The notes: generated by a model not told the origin, from the letters alone. 27,428 bases of DNA from JBGSLA01 sp041740935 (GCA_041740935.1 JBGSLA010000110.1:1-27428), one strand, 5' to 3'; shown: positions 15,982 to 24,240, numbered from the stretch's first letter. Program-made: numbers and translations.

Positions 15982-16086
15982 TTTTCAAGAGGGTTCACCT
16001 GCCGAGACCCAAGCTGATGAGTCTTTTTTTCCCGAAAGCTGAAAACCAGACACCGACAACGGTATGAAAGGTCTCGACCGGACCGA

Positions 16087-16110
16087 CCTGCCGGCAAAGC
16101 CTGCGGCAGG
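16087..16110 (+). other. Hairpin in the leader of the first RRM gene
   Basis: CCTGCCG (16087-16093) and CGGCAGG (16104-16110) form a perfect 7-bp stem with a 10-nt loop, 31 nt before the RRM start codon and 20 nt before its AAGGGG ribosome site. A structured leader is a plausible site for control by the protein itself. Confidence 0.4.
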
Positions 16111-16141
16111 CGCGTTTCGGCAAGACCGACAAGGGGAATAT

Positions 16142-16432
16142 ATGAGTATGAAACTGTTCGTGGGCAATCTGGCTCATGACATGACCGAAGAACAGCTGAA
16201 CACCATTTTTTCTGAGGCCGGGGCCGTCTCCTCGGCCAAGATCATCATGGACCGCCACACGGGTCAGCCCCGGGGCTTCGCTTTTGTGGAGATGGAAACC
16301 AAATTAGAAGGTCAGAAGGCCATTTCCATGCTCAACGGGCGGGATGTTGACGGGCGCGCCCTGGCCGTCAATGAAGCCCGGCCGCAGCAAAGGGGTGGAT
16401 TCGGCGGCGGCCGCCGCGGCGGTTACCGTTAA
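16142..16432 (+). CDS. RNA-binding protein with one RRM domain (copy 1)
   Basis: The protein has 96 residues from ATG 16142, with AAGGGG 5 nt upstream; the longer frame from 16064 would run through a leader hairpin. RNP2 is LFVGNL (about residues 5-10) and RNP1 is RGFAFVEM (about 44-51), with both RNA-stacking aromatics present. The tail GGFGGGRRGG is Gly/Arg-rich, as in cyanobacterial Rbp and eukaryotic glycine-rich RNA-binding proteins, several of which respond to cold. It probably binds single-stranded RNA in the cytoplasm. It lies between the cold-shock gene and a second RRM gene on the same strand. Its targets are unknown. Confidence 0.95.
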   Translation: MSMKLFVGNLAHDMTEEQLNTIFSEAGAVSSAKIIMDRHTGQPRGFAFVEMETKLEGQKAISMLNGRDVDGRALAVNEARPQQRGGFGGGRRGGYR

Positions 16433-16442
16433 AACCGGGGGG

Positions 16443-16475
16443 CCGGCAGAGGGAGACGTACACCTTTTCTGCCGG
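16443..16475 (+). other. Hairpin downstream of the first RRM gene
   Basis: CCGGCAGA (16443-16450) and TCTGCCGG (16468-16475) form a perfect 8-bp stem with a 17-nt loop, 10 nt after the stop codon. No T run follows directly. It may protect the transcript end or bind a protein. Confidence 0.4.
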
Positions 16476-16501
16476 TCCCTGGATTTCTCAGGTAATCAAA
16501 A

Positions 16502-16529
16502 GGCGGCCTGCCCAGAGCCGTCTTTTTTT
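16502..16529 (+). terminator. Intrinsic terminator between the RRM genes
   Basis: GGCGGC (16502-16507) pairs with GCCGTC (16517-16522) with one G-T pair and a 9-nt loop, followed by seven T (16523-16529). Confidence 0.6.
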
Positions 16530-16675
16530 ATAAACGGCTGTCTTGCCTGTGGCGACGTGGGACTCCGGGCCGGAAGCCGGGTCTGCCGATCAGGGTGATG
16601 GAACCGGGACGGGAAGGACTTGAGAGAAGAGGCTCACCCAACCTGCATCCGAAGCAGGCCGGCAAGGAAGAGGCG

Positions 16676-16963
16676 ATGACCACCCGATTATCCGTGGATA
16701 ACCTGCCCCACCAGATGACCGAAGCTCAACTGCATCGCCTTTTTTCTGAGGCCGGCTTGGTGACCTCGGTAAAAATCATCCCTTATCTGCACAACGGACT
16801 GCCCTGCGGCTTCGGCTTCGTGGAAATGAACACCATGGCAGAAGGCCAGAGGGCCGTTTCTCTGCTCAACGGCCGGACGATAGAAGGGCGCCGGTTGGCG
16901 GTCCGGGAGGACCGGCAGCCGCCGAGAAACGCCTTTGGCAGCCGCACCCGCAATCGCCGCTGA
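16676..16963 (+). CDS. RNA-binding protein with degenerate RRM domain (copy 2)
   Basis: The protein has 95 residues from ATG 16676, preceded by a purine-rich AAGGAAGAGG ribosome site. It is a tandem duplicate of the gene at 16142, sharing MTE-QL at about 17-22, FSEAGLVTS versus FSEAGAVSS, and LLNGR versus MLNGR. Its RNP motifs have changed: RNP2 is LSVDNL where copy 1 has LFVGNL, losing the stacking aromatic, and RNP1 is CGFGFVEM where copy 1 has RGFAFVEM, losing the leading basic residue. The C-terminal tail is basic but lacks the glycine repeats. The fold should hold, but RNA binding is probably weaker or different. It is separated from copy 1 by a terminator-like hairpin, so it may have its own promoter. 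Confidence 0.92.
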   Translation: MTTRLSVDNLPHQMTEAQLHRLFSEAGLVTSVKIIPYLHNGLPCGFGFVEMNTMAEGQRAVSLLNGRTIEGRRLAVREDRQPPRNAFGSRTRNRR

Positions 16964-17007
16964 CAGGCCTGAGAAGACCGACCTCCAGCGGCCGGGAGGG
17001 GAACGTC

Positions 17008-17349
17008 ATGAAACAGAAATACTGCAAGGTGATTTTTTCGGAATTTGACGGGTATTGCCGAAATCTTGATAGAAACGGCTGTATCAGCTATCCGGCCACC
17101 ATTACCTGGAACGGGGCAGGGCACCATGACGGCAAGCCGGTGGTGCTTATTTGCGGCGAGTCCCGGGCCGCCGGCGCCATGCCTGCCGGTGAATTGCAGG
17201 TGCCGTTTGAGATTCTGGACGAGGTGAGAGAAGCCGGTTACGAGGCGCAGCCTCTCAGCGTTGCGGAAATCAAGGATTATTGGCGGGGGGCCAGGCGCCT
17301 GAGCGTCAAAAACCATTGGCATCCCGAGGCCAGGCTGGTGCAATATTAG
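17008..17349 (+). CDS. Conserved-looking hypothetical protein, 113 residues
   Basis: The start is ATG 17008 with a strong GGAGGGG site 6 nt upstream, and it follows the second RRM gene after 44 nt, so co-transcription is likely. I do not recognise the family. It has no signal peptide or membrane segment. The sequence is of mixed alpha/beta type with a Cys-rich beginning (C6, C17, C25), several aromatic residues, a central strand KPVVLICGESRAAG, and a basic C-terminus (RGARRLSVKNHWHPEAR). A small cytoplasmic protein working with the RNA-binding proteins before it would fit the context, but no motif shows this. Codon use matches the high-GC neighbours, so it is unlikely to be a chance frame. 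Confidence 0.75.
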   Translation: MKQKYCKVIFSEFDGYCRNLDRNGCISYPATITWNGAGHHDGKPVVLICGESRAAGAMPAGELQVPFEILDEVREAGYEAQPLSVAEIKDYWRGARRLSVKNHWHPEARLVQY

Positions 17350-17426
17350 GCGGTCACTCCGCACATCCCCCGAAGGGCGCCCTGGTTGGCGGTCCTGGAA
17401 GCTGAAGGCCGGTCCCCCCTAAACGG

Positions 17427-17527
17427 GTAATGCCAAGTTCGGATTGAGATGAAACCAACGAACTGTCTAACAACCTGTTTTTCTTATCATTATTCACCGA
17501 AAACTAAAAACCGAAAACCGAAAACGG
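17427..17527 (+). repeat. Dispersed intergenic repeat, copy C (full, 101 bp)
   Basis: This is the third member of the family also found at 2694-2748 (inverted) and 2895-2995. It shows about 73 of 101 identities to copy B and is nearly identical to copy A over 55 nt. The right end carries tandem CCGAAAAC units. It lies between the convergent orf113 and response-regulator genes in a 232-nt gap that otherwise holds nothing I can identify. Confidence 0.75.
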
Positions 17528-17581
17528 CACAAAGGGCCGCGGCGCCGCCGGCGGGCCGAGCCCGGGCGGGGTCCAGGGAGG

Positions 17582-18226
17582 TCAGCTGTGGTCCAGGGAG
17601 GTATGCTCCTGCTGAATGGCGTATTTTACCAGGTCCGCGGTTTTCCGCAGGTTTAATTTCTTCTTGATATTGGAGCGGTGGGCATTCACGGTATGGATGC
17701 TGATGAAGAGCAGGTCGGCAATCTCCCGGTTCGATTTCCCCTCCGCCAAAAGCTGCAAGACCGAAATCTCCCGCTTGGTCAGAAGGCCTGAGGGCTTACC
17801 CTGTTCCGCCATGATTTGCAGGATCTGGTCGCTCAATAAAGGTGATAAATACCTTTTCCCTTGTTGAATGGTCCGTATGGCGGAAATGAGATCGGCAAAG
17901 GCGTTTTCTTTCAGGAGATATCCGTCCACGCCGATTTGTAAGGCACTTTGGAGAAATTCTCTCACCTTGATCATGGTCAGGATGAGAATCTTGACGGCAG
18001 GATAGAGCCTTTTAATTTCCCCGGCCGCTATAATGCCGTTTAACTGGGGCATGGAAATATCGAGCAGGATCATATCCGGGACCGATCGTTTCAACAGCTC
18101 CAGAAGCTCCAGGCCATCGCCTGCTTCCCCCACGACCTGCAAATCGGGTATCTCGGCAATACATTTTTTTATGGCTCCGCGCAGCAGCGGGTGATCATCG
18201 GCCAATACTATCCGGTATGACGCCAT
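17582..18226 (-). CDS. NarL/LuxR-family response regulator
   Basis: The protein has 214 residues from the ATG at 18226, which has AAGGAC about 8 nt upstream; the frame is open to 18247, but that start would overlap more of the kinase gene. The receiver domain is at 1-125, with acidic pair D10/D11, phospho-acceptor D56 (MILLDISMP), T84 and K106. The LuxR-type helix-turn-helix is at about 148-205 (LTKREISVLQLLAEGKSNREIADLLFISIHTVNAHRSNIKKKL, residues 149-191). It is the DNA-binding output of the histidine kinase encoded just upstream, whose 3' end it overlaps by 32 nt, a layout that implies coupled translation. Its target promoters are unknown. Confidence 0.95.
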   Translation of the reverse strand: MASYRIVLADDHPLLRGAIKKCIAEIPDLQVVGEAGDGLELLELLKRSVPDMILLDISMPQLNGIIAAGEIKRLYPAVKILILTMIKVREFLQSALQIGVDGYLLKENAFADLISAIRTIQQGKRYLSPLLSDQILQIMAEQGKPSGLLTKREISVLQLLAEGKSNREIADLLFISIHTVNAHRSNIKKKLNLRKTADLVKYAIQQEHTSLDHS

Positions 18227-20489
18227 GTTCACTGTCCTTGAGGTCAATGGGAATGGTGAAGGTTATGCCGGTGCCTTTGCCTTTCTGGCTCCGGAGGTTG
18301 AGGGTTCCCTGTATGAGCCGCACCCGTTCCTGCATGGCCGTGAGGCCGATCCCTTTATTCCCGGCCCGGGGGCTTCGAGCCTGGCGCAGGTCAAAACCCT
18401 GGCCGTCATCCCGGATGATAAATGAGACTTCGCCATCCCGGCGGTGGATTTTAACCGACACCCGGGCGGCCTGGGCGTGTTTGATGATATTGGTCAGGCA
18501 TTCCTGCAGGATGCGGTAGATGGTGATCTGCGCTTCCGGGGAAAACAGCCCGTCAATTTCATCAAAGCCCGCTGAGGTCACTTTCAGGCCGGCATAGTCC
18601 CTGATATTGCCGAGCAAATGTTTAATGGCGGCCGGCAGGCCGAGATCCTCCAACAGAAAGGGGCTCAAGTCCTGGGACAAACGGCGGACATTTTCGATGG
18701 TGGCGTCCAGATACCGAAGTATTTCCAGGCCGTTCTGGTGCAGCGCCTCCTCAGTTTCCGGCACCTTGCTGAACAGAGATTGGAGCTGAAATTTCATAAT
18801 GATCAGAGACTGCCCCAGTTCATCATGCAATTCCCGGGAGATGCGGCCGCGCTCCCTTTCCTGGATGGTCAGGAGTTGAGAGGTGAGCCGGCGGAGTCGC
18901 CCGGCCGATTGCCGCAGGGCCCCTTCGGCCTTTTTGAGCTCAGTGATATCGCTTCCGGCCCACATGACTTCGGCGGGCTGGCCCTCAGTCGCGGGCACCA
19001 GGTTGGCGTTCCACAGGAATAAGCGCGGGGGGCCGTCCCGGATCTTGAGCGGAAATTCCAGGCCGCGGATCAGGTCTCCGGCCATTACTTTGGCCATCTC
19101 GGCCGCCACCCTGCTTCTGGCGTCTTCAGGAAGGAACACATTAAAAAAATCTTTGTCCAAAACTTCCCGGCGCCGCCAGCCGGTCAGACGCTCCGCCTCC
19201 TGGTTGAGCTCCAGGATCAGGCGCTCCGGGGAGGTGGAGATGATAATGCTGCCCGCGGTGTGGAACAGGGTGCGGAAGCGTTCCTTGCTTTTCCGGAGCC
19301 TCTCCTCTATCCGCTCTCGCTCGGCTATTTCCTGCCGCAGGTATTCGTTGGCCAGCCGCAGTTCGCTGGTGCGCTCCTCCACCCGGAGTTCCAGTTCATC
19401 ATGAGCCAGCCTGAGCGCCGCTTCTGCCTGGCGGCGCTGCAGGATGCTCCAGGTGCTTTCCATGAGCAGGGCCAGTTGGTGCAGATCGGCTTCGTCGTAG
19501 TCCCGTTGCTTGTTGGCCACCGCGGCCACGGCCACCGGCCGCTCCCCGGCCAACACCGGCACCCCCAGGAAACGTGACAAGGGGACATGACCAGCGGGGT
19601 AGCCCCTCTTGCCCGGGTGAGCCGCCAGGTAATCATTGACCAGGATCGGCCGGCGCTGCCTCACCGCTTCGGCCCACAGCCCGCCCTGGTCGAGGGGGAA
19701 ATGGACGGGGCCCTCAAGGGCGCATTGCTCCATGGCCCGGGCCGACCACAGGTGACCCTGCATGACCGATTCGTCCTCGGAAATAAAGCCCACAAAGCCG
19801 AACTTGCTTTCTGTGAGTCTGACGCAATCGTCCACCACCATCCGGGTGATTTCCGCCAGGGGCGCGGCCGTCATCTGGTGCAATCTCAACAGCGCGGTGG
19901 CCCGGGCCTCATTCATCCTCAAGACCTCCTCGGCCCGTTTGCGGTCGGTGACGTCGGTGAAGGAAGTCCGGCACAGGCCGTTTCCGGCGACATCCTGGAT
20001 GAAAATGCTGTCCACCTGGACAAAGAAGGCCGGCCTGTCCTTGGGGGCCAGTCTGATCTCCGTGCTTTGCCGCTCCTGGCTCTGGAAAACCTGCCGGAGA
20101 TGGTCCCGGAGTTTCTCCCGGTCTTTACCGGCAGCCAGGAGGGGGAAGGGCCGCTTCAGGAGGCGGCTCCTGGGGACGGCCAACAGGCGGGCCGCAGTGA
20201 GGTTGGCTTCCAGAATCAGGCCGGTTTCATCCAGGGTGAGGTAACCCACCGGGGCGAAGTCATAGAGGTCGGTGTATCTGGCGTGGGATGTTTCGAGAGC
20301 CACCTGGGCCTGGCGCAGCTCATCATTCTGCATCTCCAGCTCAATCTGGTGCACCTGCAATTCATGCAACAGGTTGGGCATTTCCGCCGGGTCAAGCTCT
20401 TCGACCTCCAGGCTCCGGGAGTTCAGCAATTCCTCGGCTTGGCGGCGCAATTCCCGGGCCTGCCGGTGCTCGCTTTTTTCCTTTTTCAT
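18195..20489 (-). CDS. PAS/GAF sensor histidine kinase (HisKA_3 type)
   Basis: The protein has 764 residues from the ATG at 20489; a GTG 12 nt further upstream is possible. The order is a coiled region (about 10-70, with VHQIELEMQNDELRQAQ), PAS 1 (70-185), GAF (195-355), a coiled coil (355-400), PAS 2 (400-520), the HisKA_3 dimerisation helix with ISRELHDELGQSL (phospho-acceptor H555) and an HATPase with ECLTNIIKHA (N667), RDDGQGFD and NKGIGLTAM. No membrane segment is seen, so it is a cytoplasmic sensor of the NarX/NreB type. It pairs with the NarL-type regulator that overlaps its end. It follows the CheB-CheR-PAS gene by 97 nt in the same direction. The ligand of the PAS and GAF domains is unknown. 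Confidence 0.93.
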   Translation of the reverse strand: MKKEKSEHRQARELRRQAEELLNSRSLEVEELDPAEMPNLLHELQVHQIELEMQNDELRQAQVALETSHARYTDLYDFAPVGYLTLDETGLILEANLTAARLLAVPRSRLLKRPFPLLAAGKDREKLRDHLRQVFQSQERQSTEIRLAPKDRPAFFVQVDSIFIQDVAGNGLCRTSFTDVTDRKRAEEVLRMNEARATALLRLHQMTAAPLAEITRMVVDDCVRLTESKFGFVGFISEDESVMQGHLWSARAMEQCALEGPVHFPLDQGGLWAEAVRQRRPILVNDYLAAHPGKRGYPAGHVPLSRFLGVPVLAGERPVAVAAVANKQRDYDEADLHQLALLMESTWSILQRRQAEAALRLAHDELELRVEERTSELRLANEYLRQEIAERERIEERLRKSKERFRTLFHTAGSIIISTSPERLILELNQEAERLTGWRRREVLDKDFFNVFLPEDARSRVAAEMAKVMAGDLIRGLEFPLKIRDGPPRLFLWNANLVPATEGQPAEVMWAGSDITELKKAEGALRQSAGRLRRLTSQLLTIQERERGRISRELHDELGQSLIIMKFQLQSLFSKVPETEEALHQNGLEILRYLDATIENVRRLSQDLSPFLLEDLGLPAAIKHLLGNIRDYAGLKVTSAGFDEIDGLFSPEAQITIYRILQECLTNIIKHAQAARVSVKIHRRDGEVSFIIRDDGQGFDLRQARSPRAGNKGIGLTAMQERVRLIQGTLNLRSQKGKGTGITFTIPIDLKDSEHGVIPDSIGR

Positions 20490-20586
20490 GCCCTGCTCCA
20501 CTCGACTTGCCGGTGCCCGGCCTTTTCCCGGCCCGGCCTCCGGGGGTTGCTTCCCCGGTCATAATGCTTTCTGCGGTTTGCACCCT

Positions 20587-23505
20587 TCACTTCTTCGTGG
20601 TGATATCTTCTAAAGCCAGGAGGATCAGCGGCGGTTGGCCCTCGCCGCTCTGGACCTGACGGGCATTGAGGAGCATCCTCCTGCGGCCGATGCCGGGAAA
20701 CTCGTTCTCCACCTCAAAATCTTCAAAGTGGGTGTTTTGGGCGATGATTTCGCTGAGCAGGGTGCGCAGCCGGGGAATGTCCCACTGCCGGCTGCCCAAC
20801 TCAAAAATCAGCCGGTTTTCGGTCTCCGCCCGGGAGGTTCCGAAGGTCTTATAAAAGGCCCGGTTGGCCGACACCACATGCAAGTCGCGATCCAGGACCA
20901 ACAGGGGCTCCCGCACCGTATCCACGATGTTTTCGGCAAATATCCCGGCCGTCTGCACCTCCATCGCGGCTCTTTTACGGTCGGTGATGTCTACAAAGGT
21001 GATGACCACGCCGTCGATGACATTTTCTCTGGTGCGGTACGGCAGAATGCGCATGGTGTACCACTTGCCGCCTTCGGTGGTGACCTCCCGTTCCTGGGTC
21101 TGCAGGGTGGTCAGGACCTCTTTGGCATCCTGGCAGAGCCGGTCATCGTTGATTCTCGAGGTGATATCCCGCAGCGACCGGCCGATATCCGAGGGGATCA
21201 GATGAAATAACGCCGTCGCGCCCGGGGTGAAGCGCTTGATGCCCAGGTGGCGGTCCAGAAGGATGGTGCCGATTTCCGTCCCCACCATCAGGTTGTTGAT
21301 GTCATCGCTGAGCTGGGTCAATTCATCCACTTTATTCTGCAGCTCGGAGTTCACCGTCACCAGCTCTTCGTTGGTGGATTGCAGCTCCTCTTTGGCGGTC
21401 TCCAGCTCTTCGTTGGTGCTTTGCAGCTCCTCGTTGGTGGACTGCAGCTCTTCATTGGCGGATTTCAGTTCTTCGTTGGTGGCCTCCAATTCTTCGATGG
21501 CGGTCTGCAGGTACTCTTTGGTGGATTGCAGCTCCTGCTCCAGGGAGATGAGGCGCGGTTCGCTCTCGGCCCCCGCCGCGGGGGTTTTGCCCTTTTTCTT
21601 GGTGACAGGCGGAGCCGGGGGTTTTTCCTCAAAGATGACGAGATAGAGCTCCGAGGGCGCGCCGGCCAGGGTTAAGGGGCGGATGAGCAGATTGATTGTG
21701 GAGAGACTGTCCCCCTCCCGGAACTGCACCCCCGGATAGGTGACGGTTTTTTTCTCTTTGACCGCCTGGCTGAGGGCCCTGGACAACTTGTGGCGCAGGT
21801 CCGCATGGGCCATTTTCAATATATGAAAACTGGGCTCTCCCACGGGCGGGGCCAGGTATTTGCCCGTGGCGCCCTGGAAGTAGAGGATGTCGTATCTGTT
21901 ATTGACCAGCACACACGCCGGCGCGTAATGTTCCAGGATGATTTTTTCCATCAAGTGGCGCACGCTGATCTCCCGGGGGGCCTCCGGCATCAGGGTTTTG
22001 GTGTATGGGGCCGCCTGGGGGGGGTCCAGGGGGGTCAGGGGCCGCCCCATTCTCAGACCGAACTCCCCCTTGGACTGATAGATTTTCCACTTCAGGTCCA
22101 CCGGGGCGAAATAGTCGGGAAAGCCGCTGATGCTCTCGGAGGGGCCCAGAAAGAGATAGCCGCCCGGGTTCAAGGCGAAATAGAACAGCGGCAAGATCTT
22201 TTTCTGCAACTCGCTATCCAGGTAAATCAGCACGTTTCGGCAGCTGACCAGGTCCAATTTGGAAAAAGGGGGATCGCTGATGAGATTGTGGGGGGCAAAG
22301 ATCACCATTTCCCGAATCTCTTGTTTGACCTTGAATATCCCCTCCTTCTTGGTAAAGAACCGCCGGAGCCGCTCCGGGGAAACGGCCGCGGAGATGCTTT
22401 CGGGAAACTCCGCCAGCCGGGACCGTTCGATGGCCTCGGCATCGATGTCGGTGGCGAAGATTTGTATCTGCAGGTTCTTTTCGAGACGTTCCCGGACCTC
22501 AGAAAAGAGGATGGCCAGGGACAAGGCCTCTTCGCCGGTGCCGCAGCCGGGAACCCAGACCCGCACCGCCGACCTGGCGGGTTTGCTCGCCAGGATTTGA
22601 GGAACAACCTTGGTCTCCAGAATATCAAAGGCCTCGGCATCCCTGAAAAAACTGGTCACGCAGATGAGCAGGTCCTTAAACAGGGCCTTGATCTCCGTGG
22701 GGTTCTCCTGCAGGTAGCGGTAATAATCGGCCACCTGGTTGATCTTGTGGACCGCCATGCGGCGCTCGATGCGGCGCCGGATGGTGCTGGGTTTGTAATG
22801 GGTAAAATCATGCCTGGTGGTGGTGCGGATCAACAAGAGGATTTTCGGAACAAGACTCTGGAATTCCTGGGCTTCCGGGGTGGAGGGCTCCGGTGTCTCA
22901 ATATAGGGGTGTTTGATGTATTTCACCAGAGTTTGGGGCATCTGTTCCACCGGCAGCACATAATCCACCTGGCCGGTGTCGATGGCGCTTTTGGGCATGA
23001 AGGGGTATTTGGCCTGGAACTCGGCCTGGGCCATGGTCATACCCCCGGCCCCTTTGACCTCTTCCATGCCCAGGGTGCCGTCGCTGCCGGTGCCGGACAG
23101 GATGATGCAGATGGCCCTTTCACCCTGGTCTTGGGCCAGGGAGCGGAAAAAATAGTCGATGGGCATCCTGACCCGGGGCGAGGCGGCCGGCTCCATGAGA
23201 TGCAAAATGCCATTGAAGATGGCCACCTCTTTATCCGGCGGGTTGAAATAGACGCAATCCGCTTCCACCGCCATGCCGTCCTGCACCTCCACCACGGTCA
23301 TCTGGGTGTCCTTCTTGAGAATTTCCCCCAGAATGCTTTTGTGCCTGGGACTCAGGTGCTGGATGATCACAAAGGCCATCCCCGCCTGGGGCGGCATGTG
23401 CAGAAAAAAGGATTCCAGGGCCTCGAGCCCGCCGGCTGAGGCCCCGAGGCCCACAATGGGGATGAGTTTGAGGCTGGTGGACTTCCGGGGTTTTTTCGGT
23501 TTCAT
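20587..23505 (-). CDS. CheB-CheR-PAS chimeric protein
   Basis: The protein has 972 residues from the ATG at 23505, preceded by GGGGGGAG with 5 nt spacing. The CheB methylesterase domain (about 13-200) has the triad S23 (GASAGG), H50 (IIQHLSP) and D142 (GSDGTLGM), but no receiver domain in front. The CheR methyltransferase domain (215-480) has the SAM loop PGCGTGEEALS (319-329) and SCRNVLIYLD. Three PAS-like regions follow (520-625, 740-840, 850-970), with a long coiled coil at 655-738 built from seven-residue repeats of the form STNEELQ. No kinase domain is present. Such chimeras occur widely in environmental bacteria. No receptors or other chemotaxis genes lie here, so it more likely tunes the downstream kinase than flagella. 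Confidence 0.93.
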   Translation of the reverse strand: MKPKKPRKSTSLKLIPIVGLGASAGGLEALESFFLHMPPQAGMAFVIIQHLSPRHKSILGEILKKDTQMTVVEVQDGMAVEADCVYFNPPDKEVAIFNGILHLMEPAASPRVRMPIDYFFRSLAQDQGERAICIILSGTGSDGTLGMEEVKGAGGMTMAQAEFQAKYPFMPKSAIDTGQVDYVLPVEQMPQTLVKYIKHPYIETPEPSTPEAQEFQSLVPKILLLIRTTTRHDFTHYKPSTIRRRIERRMAVHKINQVADYYRYLQENPTEIKALFKDLLICVTSFFRDAEAFDILETKVVPQILASKPARSAVRVWVPGCGTGEEALSLAILFSEVRERLEKNLQIQIFATDIDAEAIERSRLAEFPESISAAVSPERLRRFFTKKEGIFKVKQEIREMVIFAPHNLISDPPFSKLDLVSCRNVLIYLDSELQKKILPLFYFALNPGGYLFLGPSESISGFPDYFAPVDLKWKIYQSKGEFGLRMGRPLTPLDPPQAAPYTKTLMPEAPREISVRHLMEKIILEHYAPACVLVNNRYDILYFQGATGKYLAPPVGEPSFHILKMAHADLRHKLSRALSQAVKEKKTVTYPGVQFREGDSLSTINLLIRPLTLAGAPSELYLVIFEEKPPAPPVTKKKGKTPAAGAESEPRLISLEQELQSTKEYLQTAIEELEATNEELKSANEELQSTNEELQSTNEELETAKEELQSTNEELVTVNSELQNKVDELTQLSDDINNLMVGTEIGTILLDRHLGIKRFTPGATALFHLIPSDIGRSLRDITSRINDDRLCQDAKEVLTTLQTQEREVTTEGGKWYTMRILPYRTRENVIDGVVITFVDITDRKRAAMEVQTAGIFAENIVDTVREPLLVLDRDLHVVSANRAFYKTFGTSRAETENRLIFELGSRQWDIPRLRTLLSEIIAQNTHFEDFEVENEFPGIGRRRMLLNARQVQSGEGQPPLILLALEDITTKK

Positions 23506-23604
23506 GAGGCTCCCCCCAAGAAAACGGTTCCCTGGCAAGGCTCTTCTGAATCTGGGTGAAGGAGTCGCTCGGCTTGAATCTTTACCGGCAGCCTGCGCCT
23601 GATT

Positions 23605-23618
23605 TCGCCTTAAGGCGA
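23605..23618. other. Perfect 14-bp palindrome
   Basis: TCGCCTTAAGGCGA is fully self-complementary. It lies about 100 nt upstream of the CheB-CheR-PAS start codon, where an operator could sit. Confidence 0.4.
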
Positions 23619-23967
23619 GAAAGGCTTAAGCGCGCCTTCCCAAACTTCGCCGAATCGCAGCACCGCGAGGTGTCAAACCTGCAACGAAGCATCATGACCC
23701 CCATGAACCGCGACAAGTCCTGCAATATAATAGCTTTTCCACAAAATTGCTGCTTAACATAGCAGATATTCTGAAAAAAATCTATTTTTCCTGGCCGGCC
23801 TCAAACAGCTTCGAGGTTACTCCTTCGCCCCCTCTGGCCATTTACCGGGAGCCACGGATTGTCACCCTTGGGGGTCATCCCCCCGGCCGCCGGGTCTAAC
23901 AGCATCGGCACCCGCGGCGCTCTCGTGGGCCGGGGTCCGGCGGGCCTCTCCCCCCTCCGAATTTCAC

Positions 23968-23990
23968 TCAGAAAAAGTAGTTATTTCTGA
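23968..23990. promoter_or_regulatory. Inverted repeat, possible operator
   Basis: TCAGAAA (23968-23974) and TTTCTGA (23984-23990) are perfect inverted 7-mers with a 9-nt spacer. The two-arm size suits a dimeric regulator. No protein is assigned. Confidence 0.35.
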
Positions 23991-24035
23991 CTAATGCAAA
24001 ATAATTCTTTCCTGGAATAGCTTTTTCCTTGCAAA

Positions 24036-24058
24036 GGACTACAATACACAGGTAGTCC
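24036..24058. promoter_or_regulatory. Second inverted repeat, possible operator or leader hairpin
   Basis: GGACTAC (24036-24042) and GTAGTCC (24052-24058) are perfect inverted 7-mers with a 9-nt spacer, the same geometry as the repeat 68 nt upstream but a different sequence. A TACAAT box (24040-24045) overlaps the left arm, though no good -35 is visible. Confidence 0.35.
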
Positions 24059-24240
24059 CCTCCCAACAATCACCGGCAGGTCTGCTCGCGGCCGGCTCCC
24101 GAGGAGACCGTCAACGACATCGAAGGCCGTCAGAACCAGAATTTTTATCTAACCGACCTTATCAGACCCGGGGTCGGCAGGCTGTTTGAACCTGCCGATA
24201 CCGGCAGCAGACCGCAACCGCAACGCTAAAGGAAGGCATT

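Larger units (their letters stand above)
23506..24240. other. Divergent intergenic region with several inverted repeats
   Basis: These 735 nt separate the leftward CheB-CheR-PAS operon from the rightward radical SAM paralogue 3. I see no gene with a credible start. It holds a 14-bp palindrome at 23605-23618, an AT-rich stretch around 23720-23800 that could carry the leftward promoter, a GC-rich middle, and two perfect 7-bp inverted repeats at 23968-23990 and 24036-24058. A 57-codon open frame at 24056-24229 has no start codon. Confidence 0.6.

Noticed and set aside
21790..23439. 549-codon plus-strand open frame opposite the CheB-CheR-PAS gene
   Set aside because: The minus-strand frame has CheB and CheR catalytic motifs. 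The plus frame is rich in Gly, His and Gln and shows no domain, as expected of an antisense shadow.
24056..24229. 57-codon open frame before radical SAM paralogue 3
   Set aside because: It has no ATG, GTG or TTG in frame and no ribosome site, and I recognise nothing in it. It may be a relic, but the evidence is too thin to call.
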